Assembly: GCA_937873095.1 (NCBI GenBank)
Contig: CALMVI010000130.1
Location: 1 to 62,923, forward strand
Length of the DNA stretch: 62,923 nt
Reading direction: 5' to 3'
Origin: an uncultured Acetobacteraceae bacterium
Lineage (GTDB): Bacteria > Pseudomonadota > Alphaproteobacteria > Acetobacterales > Acetobacteraceae
Notes under the pieces: generated by a model
Database searches by the model: none
Told to the model about the DNA's origin: nothing
What the model saw: the letters and a program-made list of their open reading frames with translations, nothing else
Part shown: positions 8,865 through 17,711 of the stretch, piece by piece
Position numbering within the stretch: position 1 is the stretch's first letter
How the letters are laid out: every line of letters begins with the position of its first letter
Translations under genes and position numbers: made by a program

Positions 8865-9968
8865 ATGCCAGAGACCATTCTGATCACCGGCGGCGCAGGC
8901 TTCATCGGAACCTACGTCGCCCATGCGTTGCTGGCAGCAGGCCATCGCGTGCGTGTGCTCGACAGCCTGATCGAACAGGTGCATCCGCCGGGTGCGCGCA
9001 ACCCGGTGCTGAACGAGGTCGAATTCATCCGGGGCGACGTTCGGGACCCCGGAATCGTCGAACGCGCGCTGACCAGGGTGGACAAGCTGGTGCACCTTGC
9101 GGCCGAGGTCGGCGTCGGTCAGAGCATGTATGCGATCGACCGCTACGTTTCGGTCAACGATCATGGCACCGCGGTTCTGCTGCAGGCGCTGATCAAGCAC
9201 CGCGTGGGCCGCGTGGTGGTCGCGTCCTCGATGAGCATCTACGGCGAAGGGCGCTACGTCACGCCGTCCGGAACGATCGTCGACGACGCGATGCGCCGCC
9301 CGGGCGACAGCAACTGGAACCCTGTGGGCCCGGACGGGGACGTTCTGGTTCCGGTGCCGACGCCCGAGGCCAAGCCTGCAAGTCTCGCCTCGGTTTACGC
9401 GATATCGAAGTTCGTCCAGGAACGCCTGACGCTGACCGTTGCGCCGGCCTACGGCATGCAATCCGTGGCGTTGCGGCTGTTCAACGTCTATGGTGCGGGC
9501 CAGGCGCTGTCCAACCCCTATACCGGCGTGCTGGCGATCTTCGCTTCGCGGCTGCTGAACGGGCAACGCCCTATGGTGTTCGAGGACGGCGCACAACGGC
9601 GCGACTTCGTGCATGTGGAGGACGTGGCGCGCGCGTTCCTGCTGGCGCTGGACGAGCCGGCCGCCGATGGCGGCGTGTTCAACATCGGCAGCGGCCAGAG
9701 CGTGAGCGTGTCCGAGGTGGCCTGCAGTTTCGCCGCCGCCATGGGCCGCCCCGATCTTACGCCGGAGATCACCGGCAAGGCGCGCACCGGCGACATACGC
9801 AACTGCTTCGCCGACATCACGCTGGCGCGCGAGAAACTCGACTTCCATCCGCGCAGGAGTTTCGAGGACAGTTTCGACGAGTTGGCGGAGTGGGTTTCGC
9901 GGCAGACCGCAGTGGACCGCGTGGCGGAGGCACGGCGAGAGCTAGAGACGCACGGCCTGGTCGCATGA
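8865..9968 (+). CDS. NAD-dependent sugar epimerase, dTDP-L-rhamnose 4-epimerase-like
   Basis: Extended-SDR nucleotide-sugar epimerase of 367 residues and first gene of the glycan operon. The Rossmann motif is TGGAGFIG; VVASSMSIYGEGRY supplies the catalytic Ser region and SVYAISK the Y-x-x-x-K pair. The SSMSIYGEG stretch and overall length resemble dTDP-L-rhamnose 4-epimerases (WbiB/Tll type), which make dTDP-6-deoxy-L-talose. UDP-glucose 4-epimerase is the main alternative. Its stop overlaps the next start (ATGA). Its product is presumably the donor for one of the four downstream glycosyltransferases. Confidence 0.8.
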   Translation: MPETILITGGAGFIGTYVAHALLAAGHRVRVLDSLIEQVHPPGARNPVLNEVEFIRGDVRDPGIVERALTRVDKLVHLAAEVGVGQSMYAIDRYVSVNDHGTAVLLQALIKHRVGRVVVASSMSIYGEGRYVTPSGTIVDDAMRRPGDSNWNPVGPDGDVLVPVPTPEAKPASLASVYAISKFVQERLTLTVAPAYGMQSVALRLFNVYGAGQALSNPYTGVLAIFASRLLNGQRPMVFEDGAQRRDFVHVEDVARAFLLALDEPAADGGVFNIGSGQSVSVSEVACSFAAAMGRPDLTPEITGKARTGDIRNCFADITLAREKLDFHPRRSFEDSFDELAEWVSRQTAVDRVAEARRELETHGLVA

Positions 9969-11857
9969 TCGAGCCGCATCACGCGGAGCGGCTAGGGTTT
10001 TGCGCGAGTTTCGCCGTGGGCGATCACGCAGCGGTCGAGCGGGCGCAGACGCGGCTGCACGGGCTTGGCGCGCGCCACCTGCGCGTTGCGCTGCGCACGG
10101 CCGAGCTTGCCGAAGATGCCTGGCTCGGCTGGATGCTGGCTCGCCTGAGCGAAGGGTTGGAGCTGTTGCCGAGCCTCGACGCGGCGTCGGCAGAGCCTGG
10201 CCTCCCGCGATTTCTCGATGCGCACGACCGTCACTTCCGCGTTTTCGAATGGACGGATTCGCGGAACGATGCCGACGCGGCAAGCGCCTTGACGGCCGCC
10301 ACACGGGCTGCGGCCGGGCGAGGCAAGCAGGTCGTGTTCGGGCTGGACGCGAACGGGTGTGAGGAGCGCCTGCATGCGCTCGGAGGGCGCGCGCTCGACG
10401 CAGTGGCGGCGGTCGGCCTGCACGTGGAGGCCGGCGGGGCCGCGCAGATCGACGGCCCTGCGCTCGATGGCCCGACGCTGGACGAGCGTCTCGGTGCTGC
10501 GGAGCGTGCCGTGCGCGATGCCAACCCGCGCGCGCGGCTGTGGATCACGCAGGCAGGGCGCTCCACCTGGCGGCACGAGATCGCCCTGCAGGCCGAGGCG
10601 TTTCTTGGCGCGCTGTCGTGTTCGGCGGAGCGCGTGTACTGGCGCGACCTGACGGACGACAGCCGGGCCGACCCGCGCGATGCGGACGCGCATTTCGGCA
10701 TCGACGACCGGGCTGGCGAGCCGAAATGCCTGGGCCGCCTGCTCGCCCGCGGGGTGGCCGGGGTGGAAGACCTCGTCGCCCTCACCCGCGGCCGCAACAC
10801 GGGTTTTGCCGGCAATGTCAGGCCGGTGCTGGTGACAGGCGGCGCAGGGTTCATCGGCGCCAACCTGGCCGATCGGCTGGCATCGGCCGGACACCACGTC
10901 GTGCTGTACGACGCGCTGGCGCGCGCCGGCGTGGAACGCAACGTGCGCTGGCTTGCGCGCCGCCACCCGACCCGCATCGCCCTGGTCCTGGCCGATCTGC
11001 GCGACGAAGCGGCGTTGAGCGAAGCCGCAAGCCAGGCCTGCGCCGTCTTCCACCTCGCGGGCCAGGTCGCCGTTACCACCAGCATGGCAAGCCCGCTCGC
11101 GGATTTCGAGGTGAACGCGCGCGGCACGGTTACCTTGCTGGAGGCGCTGCGGCGGCGCAATCCGCAGGCGCCGCTGATCTTTGCAAGCACCAACAAGGTC
11201 TATGGCGATCTCGCCGACATCGATCTGGTGCGCGAGGACGATGCCTACCTGCCGCGAAACGCAGAGCTGCGGTCGCGCGGCATCGGCGAGGCGCGGCCGC
11301 TCTGCTTCCACACCCCTTACGGTTGCAGCAAGGGCAGCGCGGACCAGTACGTGCTCGACTATGCCCATAGTTTCGGGCTGCGCACGGCGGTCCTGCGGAT
11401 GAGCTGCATCTACGGCGAGCGGCAGCTCGGAACCGAGGACCAGGGCTGGGTTGCGCATTTCCTGCTGCGCGCGATCGCGGGCGAGCCGCTGACGATCTAC
11501 GGCGACGGCCGGCAGGTGCGCGACGTGCTGCATGTGGGCGACGCGGTGGATGCCTACATGGCTGCCTGGGCGAACATCGACGCGATTGCCGGCCGCGCCT
11601 ACAATCTTGGCGGCGGGCCGGGCAACGCGATCAGCCTGCTGCATCTGGTCGAACATCTCGAAGCGCTGCTGGGCAGGCGCATCGACGTGGATTTCTCGGC
11701 CTGGCGGCCAGGCGACCAGCGATATTTCGTGGCCGACACGGCGGCGATCCGCCGCGACCTCTCGCTGCCTGCGCCGCTGCATTGGCGGGACGGCCTGACC
11801 CGGCTCGCCGGGCATTTCGGTGCGGTCAGCGCACCGGTGACGGAGGCGGCGCTGTGA
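9965..11857 (+). CDS. Hybrid: glycoside-hydrolase-like domain fused to CDP-paratose-2-epimerase-like SDR
   Basis: A 630-residue two-domain protein. Residues about 1-280 resemble a TIM-barrel glycoside hydrolase; the pattern LWITQAGRSTWR, then AERVYWRDLTDD, FGIDD and PKCLG follows the C-terminal half of such barrels. The position where retaining hydrolases have a catalytic Glu (W-I-T-E) is Gln196, so the domain may bind rather than cleave sugar. Residues about 285-630 form an extended SDR with TGGAGFIG, Y452-x-x-x-K456 (in HTPYGCSKGSADQYV) and DQGWVAHF, best matching CDP-paratose 2-epimerases (RfbE). The start overlaps the previous stop and its stop overlaps the next start (GTGA). The epimerase part is clear; the hydrolase assignment is tentative. 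Confidence 0.75.
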   Translation: MIEPHHAERLGFCASFAVGDHAAVERAQTRLHGLGARHLRVALRTAELAEDAWLGWMLARLSEGLELLPSLDAASAEPGLPRFLDAHDRHFRVFEWTDSRNDADAASALTAATRAAAGRGKQVVFGLDANGCEERLHALGGRALDAVAAVGLHVEAGGAAQIDGPALDGPTLDERLGAAERAVRDANPRARLWITQAGRSTWRHEIALQAEAFLGALSCSAERVYWRDLTDDSRADPRDADAHFGIDDRAGEPKCLGRLLARGVAGVEDLVALTRGRNTGFAGNVRPVLVTGGAGFIGANLADRLASAGHHVVLYDALARAGVERNVRWLARRHPTRIALVLADLRDEAALSEAASQACAVFHLAGQVAVTTSMASPLADFEVNARGTVTLLEALRRRNPQAPLIFASTNKVYGDLADIDLVREDDAYLPRNAELRSRGIGEARPLCFHTPYGCSKGSADQYVLDYAHSFGLRTAVLRMSCIYGERQLGTEDQGWVAHFLLRAIAGEPLTIYGDGRQVRDVLHVGDAVDAYMAAWANIDAIAGRAYNLGGGPGNAISLLHLVEHLEALLGRRIDVDFSAWRPGDQRYFVADTAAIRRDLSLPAPLHWRDGLTRLAGHFGAVSAPVTEAAL

Positions 11858-13146
11858 GGGTGGCACTCGTCAACCCGCCCTGGCATTTCGAGAACAGCAT
11901 CTATTTCGGCTGCCGAGAGCCGCATCTGCCGATCGAGCTCGGCGCATGCAAGGTGCTTCTGGAGCGTTCAGGCCACGATGTGCTCATGCTGGACGGGCAC
12001 ATCAACGCAACCTCCGCCCAGGATCTCGCCCAGGCGGTTGCCGATTTCGCGCCGCAGATCACCGTGGTTCCGACCGCGCCGAGCTACCTGTTCTGGCGCT
12101 GCGCGCCGCCGGAACTGCGTGTGCCGCGCGAGATGGTGGCGGCACTCGACGGGCGTGGCGGAACAATCGTCGCCGTGGGGCCGCACGGATCGTCCACGCC
12201 GCGCGCGACACTTCGTAAACTCGGCGTCGACGTGGTGGTTCGCGGCGAGTGCGAGGAGGCGGTGCTGGCGCTTGCCGATGCCTGGCCGCGCACCGACGTG
12301 CCCGGTGCGGCCACACTGGTGCACGGCGAGCTGCGCCTGACGGGCGGCGTGCAGGCCACGCGTTTCACCGATCTGCCCGCCCTGCGCTGGCCGGACGGCT
12401 GGGTGGCGCGCCACCACCACCACCATCACCGCTTCGACACGACGCCCGCCGGTCCCGGCGCCGAAGTGGAAGCGTCCCGCGGGTGCCCTTACCACTGCAC
12501 GTTTTGCGCGAAGATCGATTTCCGCGACGGCTATCGTCGGCGAGACCTGCCCGTCCTGCTGGACGAGATCGATGCGCTGCGGGCACAGGGCGCCGGCTAC
12601 CTCTATTTCATCGACGAGATATTCCTGCCGCAACCGGCCTTGCTCGAAGCGCTGGTCGGGCGGAACATCACGTTTGGCATGCAGACGCGTATCGATCTGT
12701 GGAAGCCGGCGATGCTGGAACTGCTTGGCCGCGCCGGCTGCGTGTCGATCGAGGCGGGCGTGGAAAGCCTGACCGAAGACGGCCGCGCAGCGCTCGACAA
12801 GCTGTGCCGGATGAGCACGGACGACCTGACCGACCGGCTGATCACGGCGCGCCGGCATGTTCCCTTCGTCCAGGCCAATCTGATCGAGATGCCCGGCGAT
12901 GATTCCGGCCAGATCGACGCGTGGCGCGCCCGTATGCAGGCGGGCGGCGTGTGGGCCAACGATCCGGTGCCGATGTTTCCCTACCCCGGCAGCCCCGATT
13001 ACCGCCAACGCTGGGGCGCGCCCGACGACGACGCGTGGGAACGCGCGCTCGACCACTACCTCGGCCAGTTCGCGCAATTTTCCGACATCCAGGAGTCGGC
13101 GCCGCTCAGCCTGTCCGCACTGGAAGCCGACTGCCTGGCGGCATGA
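11854..13146 (+). CDS. B12-binding-type radical SAM protein
   Basis: A 430-residue protein with an N-terminal cobalamin-binding-like Rossmann domain (RVALVNPPW, IELGACKVLLERSGHDVLMLDGH) and a radical SAM domain with the [4Fe-4S] cysteines C211, C215 and C218 (CPYHCTFC). Further on are YFIDEIF and the strand SIEAGVES. Residues 187-192 are six consecutive histidines just before the cluster. The reaction is unknown; proteins of this class perform methylations, rearrangements or ring contractions, and its operon suggests a sugar or glycolipid substrate. The GTG start is preceded by GGAGG at good spacing and overlaps the upstream stop. Confidence 0.85.
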   Translation: MRVALVNPPWHFENSIYFGCREPHLPIELGACKVLLERSGHDVLMLDGHINATSAQDLAQAVADFAPQITVVPTAPSYLFWRCAPPELRVPREMVAALDGRGGTIVAVGPHGSSTPRATLRKLGVDVVVRGECEEAVLALADAWPRTDVPGAATLVHGELRLTGGVQATRFTDLPALRWPDGWVARHHHHHHRFDTTPAGPGAEVEASRGCPYHCTFCAKIDFRDGYRRRDLPVLLDEIDALRAQGAGYLYFIDEIFLPQPALLEALVGRNITFGMQTRIDLWKPAMLELLGRAGCVSIEAGVESLTEDGRAALDKLCRMSTDDLTDRLITARRHVPFVQANLIEMPGDDSGQIDAWRARMQAGGVWANDPVPMFPYPGSPDYRQRWGAPDDDAWERALDHYLGQFAQFSDIQESAPLSLSALEADCLAA

Positions 13147-14240
13147 ACACGGTGGCGGACCCGATATTCGTCACCACCGATGCGGTCGGAGGCGTGTGGA
13201 GCTACAGCGTGGCGCTGGCGCGCGGCCTGGCCGAGGCGGGTCTGTCCAGCGTGCTCGCCGTGATGGGACCGCGCGCGCAGCCGGCGCAGCGGGACGCCGC
13301 GGCCGGCATCGCAGGCTGCCGCCTGCTGGACACCGGTCTGCCGCTGGACTGGACCGCAGCCAGCCGCGGCGAACTGGACACGGCCGTGCTGGCGTTGCTG
13401 GAACAGGCGCGCGCCGCGGGGTGTCGCGCCGCCCATCTGCATGCCCCGTGCCTCGCATCCCGGCCATGGCCCATGGCGACTGTCGCGGTTGCGCATTCCT
13501 GCATGGCGACGTGGTGGGACGCCGTTCGCGGCGGCGCGCGCCCGCCCGACATCGCCTGGCACCACGCGGCCACGGCCGAGGGTCTTGCGCTGGCCGATGC
13601 GGTGATCGCGCCCAGCGGCGCATTCGCGGCCGCGCTCGCCCGGGTGTACGGGCCTGAACGGCCGGCGACCGTCGTGCATAACGGCCTGAACCAGCCGCCC
13701 CTGCATCGTTCGCAACGCCGGCGCGCGGTGCTGACAGCCGGGCGCCTGTGGGACACAGGGAAGAACGTGGCCGTGCTCGACGCGGCTGCGGCGTTGCTGG
13801 ACGTGCCGGTGCTGGCGGCGGGTCCGGCCAGCGCGCCGGATAGCTCGGGGCAGGAGTTTGCGCATTTGCGCGGCATCGGCAACCTGCCGCCAGCGGTGCT
13901 GCACCGGCTTATGGCGGAGACCGCGATGTTTGCAGCACCCTCGCTGTACGAGCCGTTCGGGCTCGCGGTCCTCGAGGCGGCGCAGCAGGCGGCAAGCTTG
14001 ATCCTGTCCGACATCCCCACGTTTCGGGAGTTGTGGTCCGGGGCTGCCATTTTCGTGCCGGCCAGCGATCCGGTGGCCTGGGCAAGCGCGATCGCCGCCC
14101 TTGCCGACGACGACGGACGCGCGGCCGAACTGGGTGCTGCCGCGTTGCAGCGGTCGCGCCGCTACACTTTGGACGCGACCGTGTCTGCAACGCTGGAGGT
14201 TCATCGCAGGGTCGGCCAGCGCGCGCTGCACGCCGCCTGA
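13143..14240 (+). CDS. GT4-family glycosyltransferase
   Basis: GT-B-fold retaining glycosyltransferase of 365 residues. The N terminus FVTTDAVGGVWSYSVALARGLAEAG is a typical acceptor-side start. The donor half contains AVLTAGRLWDTGKN and the E-x7-E signature in EPFGLAVLEA, followed by a Pro/Thr-rich DIPTFRELW. No membrane segment is visible, so it acts on the cytoplasmic face. The start ATG overlaps the radical SAM stop (ATGA). The donor sugar is unknown. It differs clearly from the three CgeB-like transferases that follow. Confidence 0.85.
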   Translation: MNTVADPIFVTTDAVGGVWSYSVALARGLAEAGLSSVLAVMGPRAQPAQRDAAAGIAGCRLLDTGLPLDWTAASRGELDTAVLALLEQARAAGCRAAHLHAPCLASRPWPMATVAVAHSCMATWWDAVRGGARPPDIAWHHAATAEGLALADAVIAPSGAFAAALARVYGPERPATVVHNGLNQPPLHRSQRRRAVLTAGRLWDTGKNVAVLDAAAALLDVPVLAAGPASAPDSSGQEFAHLRGIGNLPPAVLHRLMAETAMFAAPSLYEPFGLAVLEAAQQAASLILSDIPTFRELWSGAAIFVPASDPVAWASAIAALADDDGRAAELGAAALQRSRRYTLDATVSATLEVHRRVGQRALHAA

Positions 14241-14248
14241 CGCCGGGC

Positions 14249-15349
14249 ATGCGCTTCGTCTATTTCACCCACTCGCTCGTCTCCTGCTGGAACAACGGCA
14301 ACGCGCATTTCCAGCGCGGCGTGCTGCGCTCGCTGCGCAAGCTGGGCCATGACGTCGCGGCCTGCGAGCCGGCCCACGGCTGGAGCCTGGCCAACCTCGT
14401 CGCCGATCAAGGCCGTGCGCCGGTGGAGGCCTTCGGCCGCATGTTTGCCGGGCTGCCGTCCCTGACATACTCCTGCGTTGACGAGTTGGCGCGGGCGGTC
14501 GACGGCGCCGACGTGGTGATCGTGCACGAATGGAACGACCCTGCAATCGTCAGCGAGATCGGCAGGCTGCGCCGCCAGATGCGGTTTACCCTGTTGTTCC
14601 ACGACACGCATCACCGCGCCGTCAGCGAGCCGGACGCGATCCGGCATTTCGACCTGTCCGGCTACGACGCGATCCTGGCGTTCGGCGCCGCACTCGCCCG
14701 CATCTACGAGCGCTGGGGTTGGACGGGACGATCATTCGTCTGGCACGAGGCAGCCGACACCGCGCTGTTTACGCCCCCCGCCGAGGAGCGGCACCGCCAC
14801 GGCGCGGTGTGGATCGGCAATTGGGGCGAGGGCGAACGCACCGCCGAGATCGAGAATTTCCTGCTGGACCCGGCACAACGGGCCGGCGTGACACTGGATG
14901 TGCACGGCGTGCGCTATCCGCAGGAGGCGCGCGCCATGCTGGACCGCTACGGCGCGCGTTACCACGGGTGGATCGCCAATGCGGCGGTGCCCGACACCTT
15001 CGCCGGGCATGCGATGACCGTTCACGTGCCGCGACGCTATTACAGCCGGGTGCTTCCCGGGATACCGACGATACGCGTCTTCGAGGCGCTGGCCTGCGGC
15101 ATACCGCTGATCAGCGCACCGTGGCAGGACAGCGAGGGCCTGTTCCGCACCGGCACGGACTACCTTTTGGCGAGGACGGGCGAGGAGATGACGACGCATA
15201 TGCGCATGCTGGGCCACGAACCCGGTCTGGCCCGCACGCTGGCGCAAGCAGGCTTGTCGCGCATCCGGTCCCGTCACAGTTGCGACGTGCGCGCGGCCGA
15301 ACTGCTCGGCATCGTTGCCGGACTGCGTAGCACACCGGCCGCCGCCTGA
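14249..15349 (+). CDS. CgeB-like glycosyltransferase, paralogue 1
   Basis: A 366-residue GT-B-type protein of the CgeB/Glyco_trans_1_2 group. It begins MRFVYFTHSLVSCWNNGNAH, sharing the S-x-W-x-N-G pattern and the following LGHDV with the next two genes. The C-terminal third has IRVFEALACGIPLISAPW, the donor-site element of this group, followed by a small Arg-rich tail. It starts 8 bp after the GT4 stop; the frame is open further upstream inside the GT4 gene but without homology. One of three tandem paralogues, presumably adding successive or alternative sugars. Confidence 0.82.
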   Translation: MRFVYFTHSLVSCWNNGNAHFQRGVLRSLRKLGHDVAACEPAHGWSLANLVADQGRAPVEAFGRMFAGLPSLTYSCVDELARAVDGADVVIVHEWNDPAIVSEIGRLRRQMRFTLLFHDTHHRAVSEPDAIRHFDLSGYDAILAFGAALARIYERWGWTGRSFVWHEAADTALFTPPAEERHRHGAVWIGNWGEGERTAEIENFLLDPAQRAGVTLDVHGVRYPQEARAMLDRYGARYHGWIANAAVPDTFAGHAMTVHVPRRYYSRVLPGIPTIRVFEALACGIPLISAPWQDSEGLFRTGTDYLLARTGEEMTTHMRMLGHEPGLARTLAQAGLSRIRSRHSCDVRAAELLGIVAGLRSTPAAA

Positions 15350-16443
15350 TGCGCATCGCCTTCTACGGGTCCAGCCTGCTTTCGTCGTACTGGAACGGTG
15401 CGGCCACCTATTACCGCGGCCTGCTGCAAGCCCTGGCGGCGCATGGTCACGACATCACCTTCTACGAGCCGGATGCGTTCGACCGGCAGGCGCATCGCGA
15501 CATCGATCCGCCCGATTGGGCGAGGGTCGTGGTCTATCCCGCAACGGCCGCAGGCGTGCAGCACGTGCTGTCGAAGGCGTCGCTCGCCGACGTGGCTGTC
15601 AAGGCCAGCGGCGTCGGCGTGTACGACGACGAGCTGCTGGCCGGCATCGTGCGTCACGCACGCCCCGACGCGCTGCGCCTGTTCTGGGACGTGGACGCGC
15701 CGGCGACGCTGGCGACGCTGCGCACCGCGCCCGACCACGTCCTGCACCGCGTGCTGCCGGAGCTCGACATGGTGCTGACCTATGGCGGCGGCCCGCCCGT
15801 CGTGCGGGCCTACACCGAGTTCGGCGCACGCGCCTGCGTTCCGATCTATAACGGGCTCGACCCCGCCCTGCACTTCCCCGTCGCACCCGATCCGGCCTTT
15901 GCGGCGGATCTGGGCTTTCTGGCCAACCGCCTGCCCGACCGCGAAGCACGCGTCGAGGATTTCTTCCTGCGCCCGGCTGGCCTGTTGCCGGACAGGCGCT
16001 TTCTGCTCGGCGGCTCCGGGTGGGCCGACAAGCCAATGCCGGCCAACGTCCGTCGCCTGGGGCACGTGCCGACGTCGCAGCACAACGCGCTGAACTGTTC
16101 GGCGCTCGCGGTGCTCAACGTCGCGCGCGACAGCATGGCGGCAACCGGCTTCTCCCCGGCAACGCGCGTGTTCGAAGCGGCGGGCGCTGCTGCCTGCGTG
16201 ATCACCGACGCGTGGGAGGGAGTCGAACTCTTCTTCGAGCCTGGCCGAGAAATCCTTGTGGCGCGCGACGGGGCGGACGTGGCCGAGATCCTGCGCACGC
16301 TCACGCCGCAACGCGGCCAGGCGATCGGGCAGGCGGCGCGGTCCCGCTGTGTGTCGCAGCACAGCTACGCCCGGCGCGCCGGCGAGGTGGACGTCCTGCT
16401 GCGCGACATGCAGGCCCGCCGCCGGTCGAGTGCCGCGGCGTGA
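15349..16443 (+). CDS. CgeB-like glycosyltransferase, paralogue 2
   Basis: A 364-residue relative of its two neighbours, starting MRIAFYGSSLLSSYWNGAATYYRG with GHDITFYEPDAFDRQ shortly after. The middle region has LRLFWDVDAPATL and MVLTYGGGPPV; the C-terminal donor region has TRVFEAAGAAACVITDAWEG. Start and stop of adjacent genes overlap by one base (TGATG) on its 5' side and by four (GTGA) on its 3' side. Family-level function (glycosyl transfer) is well supported; the sugars are unknown. Confidence 0.82.
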   Translation: MRIAFYGSSLLSSYWNGAATYYRGLLQALAAHGHDITFYEPDAFDRQAHRDIDPPDWARVVVYPATAAGVQHVLSKASLADVAVKASGVGVYDDELLAGIVRHARPDALRLFWDVDAPATLATLRTAPDHVLHRVLPELDMVLTYGGGPPVVRAYTEFGARACVPIYNGLDPALHFPVAPDPAFAADLGFLANRLPDREARVEDFFLRPAGLLPDRRFLLGGSGWADKPMPANVRRLGHVPTSQHNALNCSALAVLNVARDSMAATGFSPATRVFEAAGAAACVITDAWEGVELFFEPGREILVARDGADVAEILRTLTPQRGQAIGQAARSRCVSQHSYARRAGEVDVLLRDMQARRRSSAAA

Positions 16444-17525
16444 GCGTCGCGCCGCGGCGCATCGTCGTCATCGGCCTGTCCCTCAGCTCGTCCTGGGGCA
16501 ACGGACACGCCACCACGTATCGCGCGCTGCTCGGAGCGCTGGCGGCGCGCGGCCACGACATCCTCTTCCTTGAATGCGACCGCCCCTGGTACGCGCAGCA
16601 ACGCGACCTGCCCGATCCGGATTTCTGCAGGCTGGCGCTGTACGACACGGTGGACGACCTGGACGCGTTCCGGGGTGACATCGAAGCGGCCGACCTCGTC
16701 GTCATCGGCTCATACGTCGTGGACGGCATCGCCGTCGCCGAGCGCGTGCGTCCCTGGGCGGGTTTTCTGGCGTTCTATGACATCGACACGCCGGTGACGC
16801 TCGCGATGCTGGCGCGCGGGCAGGCAAGCTACATCTCGGCCGCCACGATCCCGCGCTACGACCTCTACCTGTCGTTCACCGGCGGCCCGACCCTGAATTT
16901 GCTGGAGAAGCGTTACGGCGCGCACAGGGCGCACGCGCTGTTCTGCGCAGTCGACCCGGCGTTGTACCGGCCCGCCCCGCTTCGGCCGTTCCGATGGCAA
17001 CTGGGCTATCTCGGAACCTACAGCGCAGACCGGCAACCGATGCTGGAGCGCCTGCTGCTGCAGCCCGCGCGACGCTCGCCCGACCTCCGCTTCGTTGTTG
17101 CCGGGCCGCAATACCCCGGCAACGTCGACTGGCCGGCCAACGTCGAACGGATCGAGCATCTGTCGCCGTGCGACCATGCGGAATTCTACAACAGCCAGGC
17201 CTGGACGCTGAACGTGACGCGCGCCGACATGGTGGCCGCCGGCTACAGCCCGAGCGTGCGGCTTTTCGAAGCATCCGCCTGCGCAACCCCCATCATCTCG
17301 GACGGCTGGGCGGGGCTGGGCGACTTTCTGACCGCCGGGCGGGAGATCGTGGTGGCGGACACAGCCGCGCAGGTGACGGCATGTCTCGCATGGCCGGAGC
17401 AGCGGCGGGCGGCCATCGGCCAAGCGGCGCGCGCGCGCGTGCTGGCCTCTCACACCGCGGCCCACCGCGCCCGCGAACTGGAAAGCCTTGTGGCCGCATC
17501 AGCGCCCGCGGCGCTGACCACGTAA
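16440..17525 (+). CDS. CgeB-like glycosyltransferase, paralogue 3
   Basis: A 361-residue protein and last gene of the glycan operon. It begins VSVAPRRIVVIGLSLSSSWG and continues NGHATTYRALLGALAARGHD, the same start pattern as paralogues 1 and 2. It is closest to paralogue 2, sharing FYDIDTPVTL, the LSFTGGPTL stretch and VRLFEASACATPIISDGWAG. The GTG start overlaps the previous stop. The frame is open several hundred bases upstream, but that part is a shadow of paralogue 2. The operon ends here, with a convergent tRNA-Lys gene 44 bp on. Confidence 0.82.
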   Translation: MSVAPRRIVVIGLSLSSSWGNGHATTYRALLGALAARGHDILFLECDRPWYAQQRDLPDPDFCRLALYDTVDDLDAFRGDIEAADLVVIGSYVVDGIAVAERVRPWAGFLAFYDIDTPVTLAMLARGQASYISAATIPRYDLYLSFTGGPTLNLLEKRYGAHRAHALFCAVDPALYRPAPLRPFRWQLGYLGTYSADRQPMLERLLLQPARRSPDLRFVVAGPQYPGNVDWPANVERIEHLSPCDHAEFYNSQAWTLNVTRADMVAAGYSPSVRLFEASACATPIISDGWAGLGDFLTAGREIVVADTAAQVTACLAWPEQRRAAIGQAARARVLASHTAAHRARELESLVAASAPAALTT

Positions 17526-17568
17526 AAGCGTTTGGCCGGTCCAGACCGACGGCCGGTGCGCGCGGGTT

Positions 17569-17644
17569 TGGTGAGCCCGGTGGGAATCGAACCCACGACC
17601 CCAAGATTAAAAGTCTCGTGCTCTACCGACTGAGCTACAGGCTC
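17569..17644 (-). tRNA. tRNA-Lys (anticodon UUU)
   Basis: A complete 76-nt cloverleaf including an encoded CCA. The acceptor stem GAGCCTG pairs with CGGGCTC (one G-U), with discriminator A. The D arm contains TAGCTCAGTCGGTAGAGC, and the anticodon loop CTTTTAA is closed by CGAGA/TCTTG. The T arm is GTGGG-TTCGATT-CCCAC. The anticodon TTT identifies lysine. It lies downstream of the cyclophilin genes on the same strand. Confidence 0.97.
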
Positions 17645-17711
17645 TCCCGCGCTGTGTAGAAGGGCATGGACCGCCCCAGGTCAACCCTTGCGTGCCGGCG
17701 TACGCTCCCGG

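Noticed and set aside
12412-12429. Six-histidine run taken as an artificial tag
   Set aside because: It is internal, in a chromosomal operon, and no vector sequence surrounds it.
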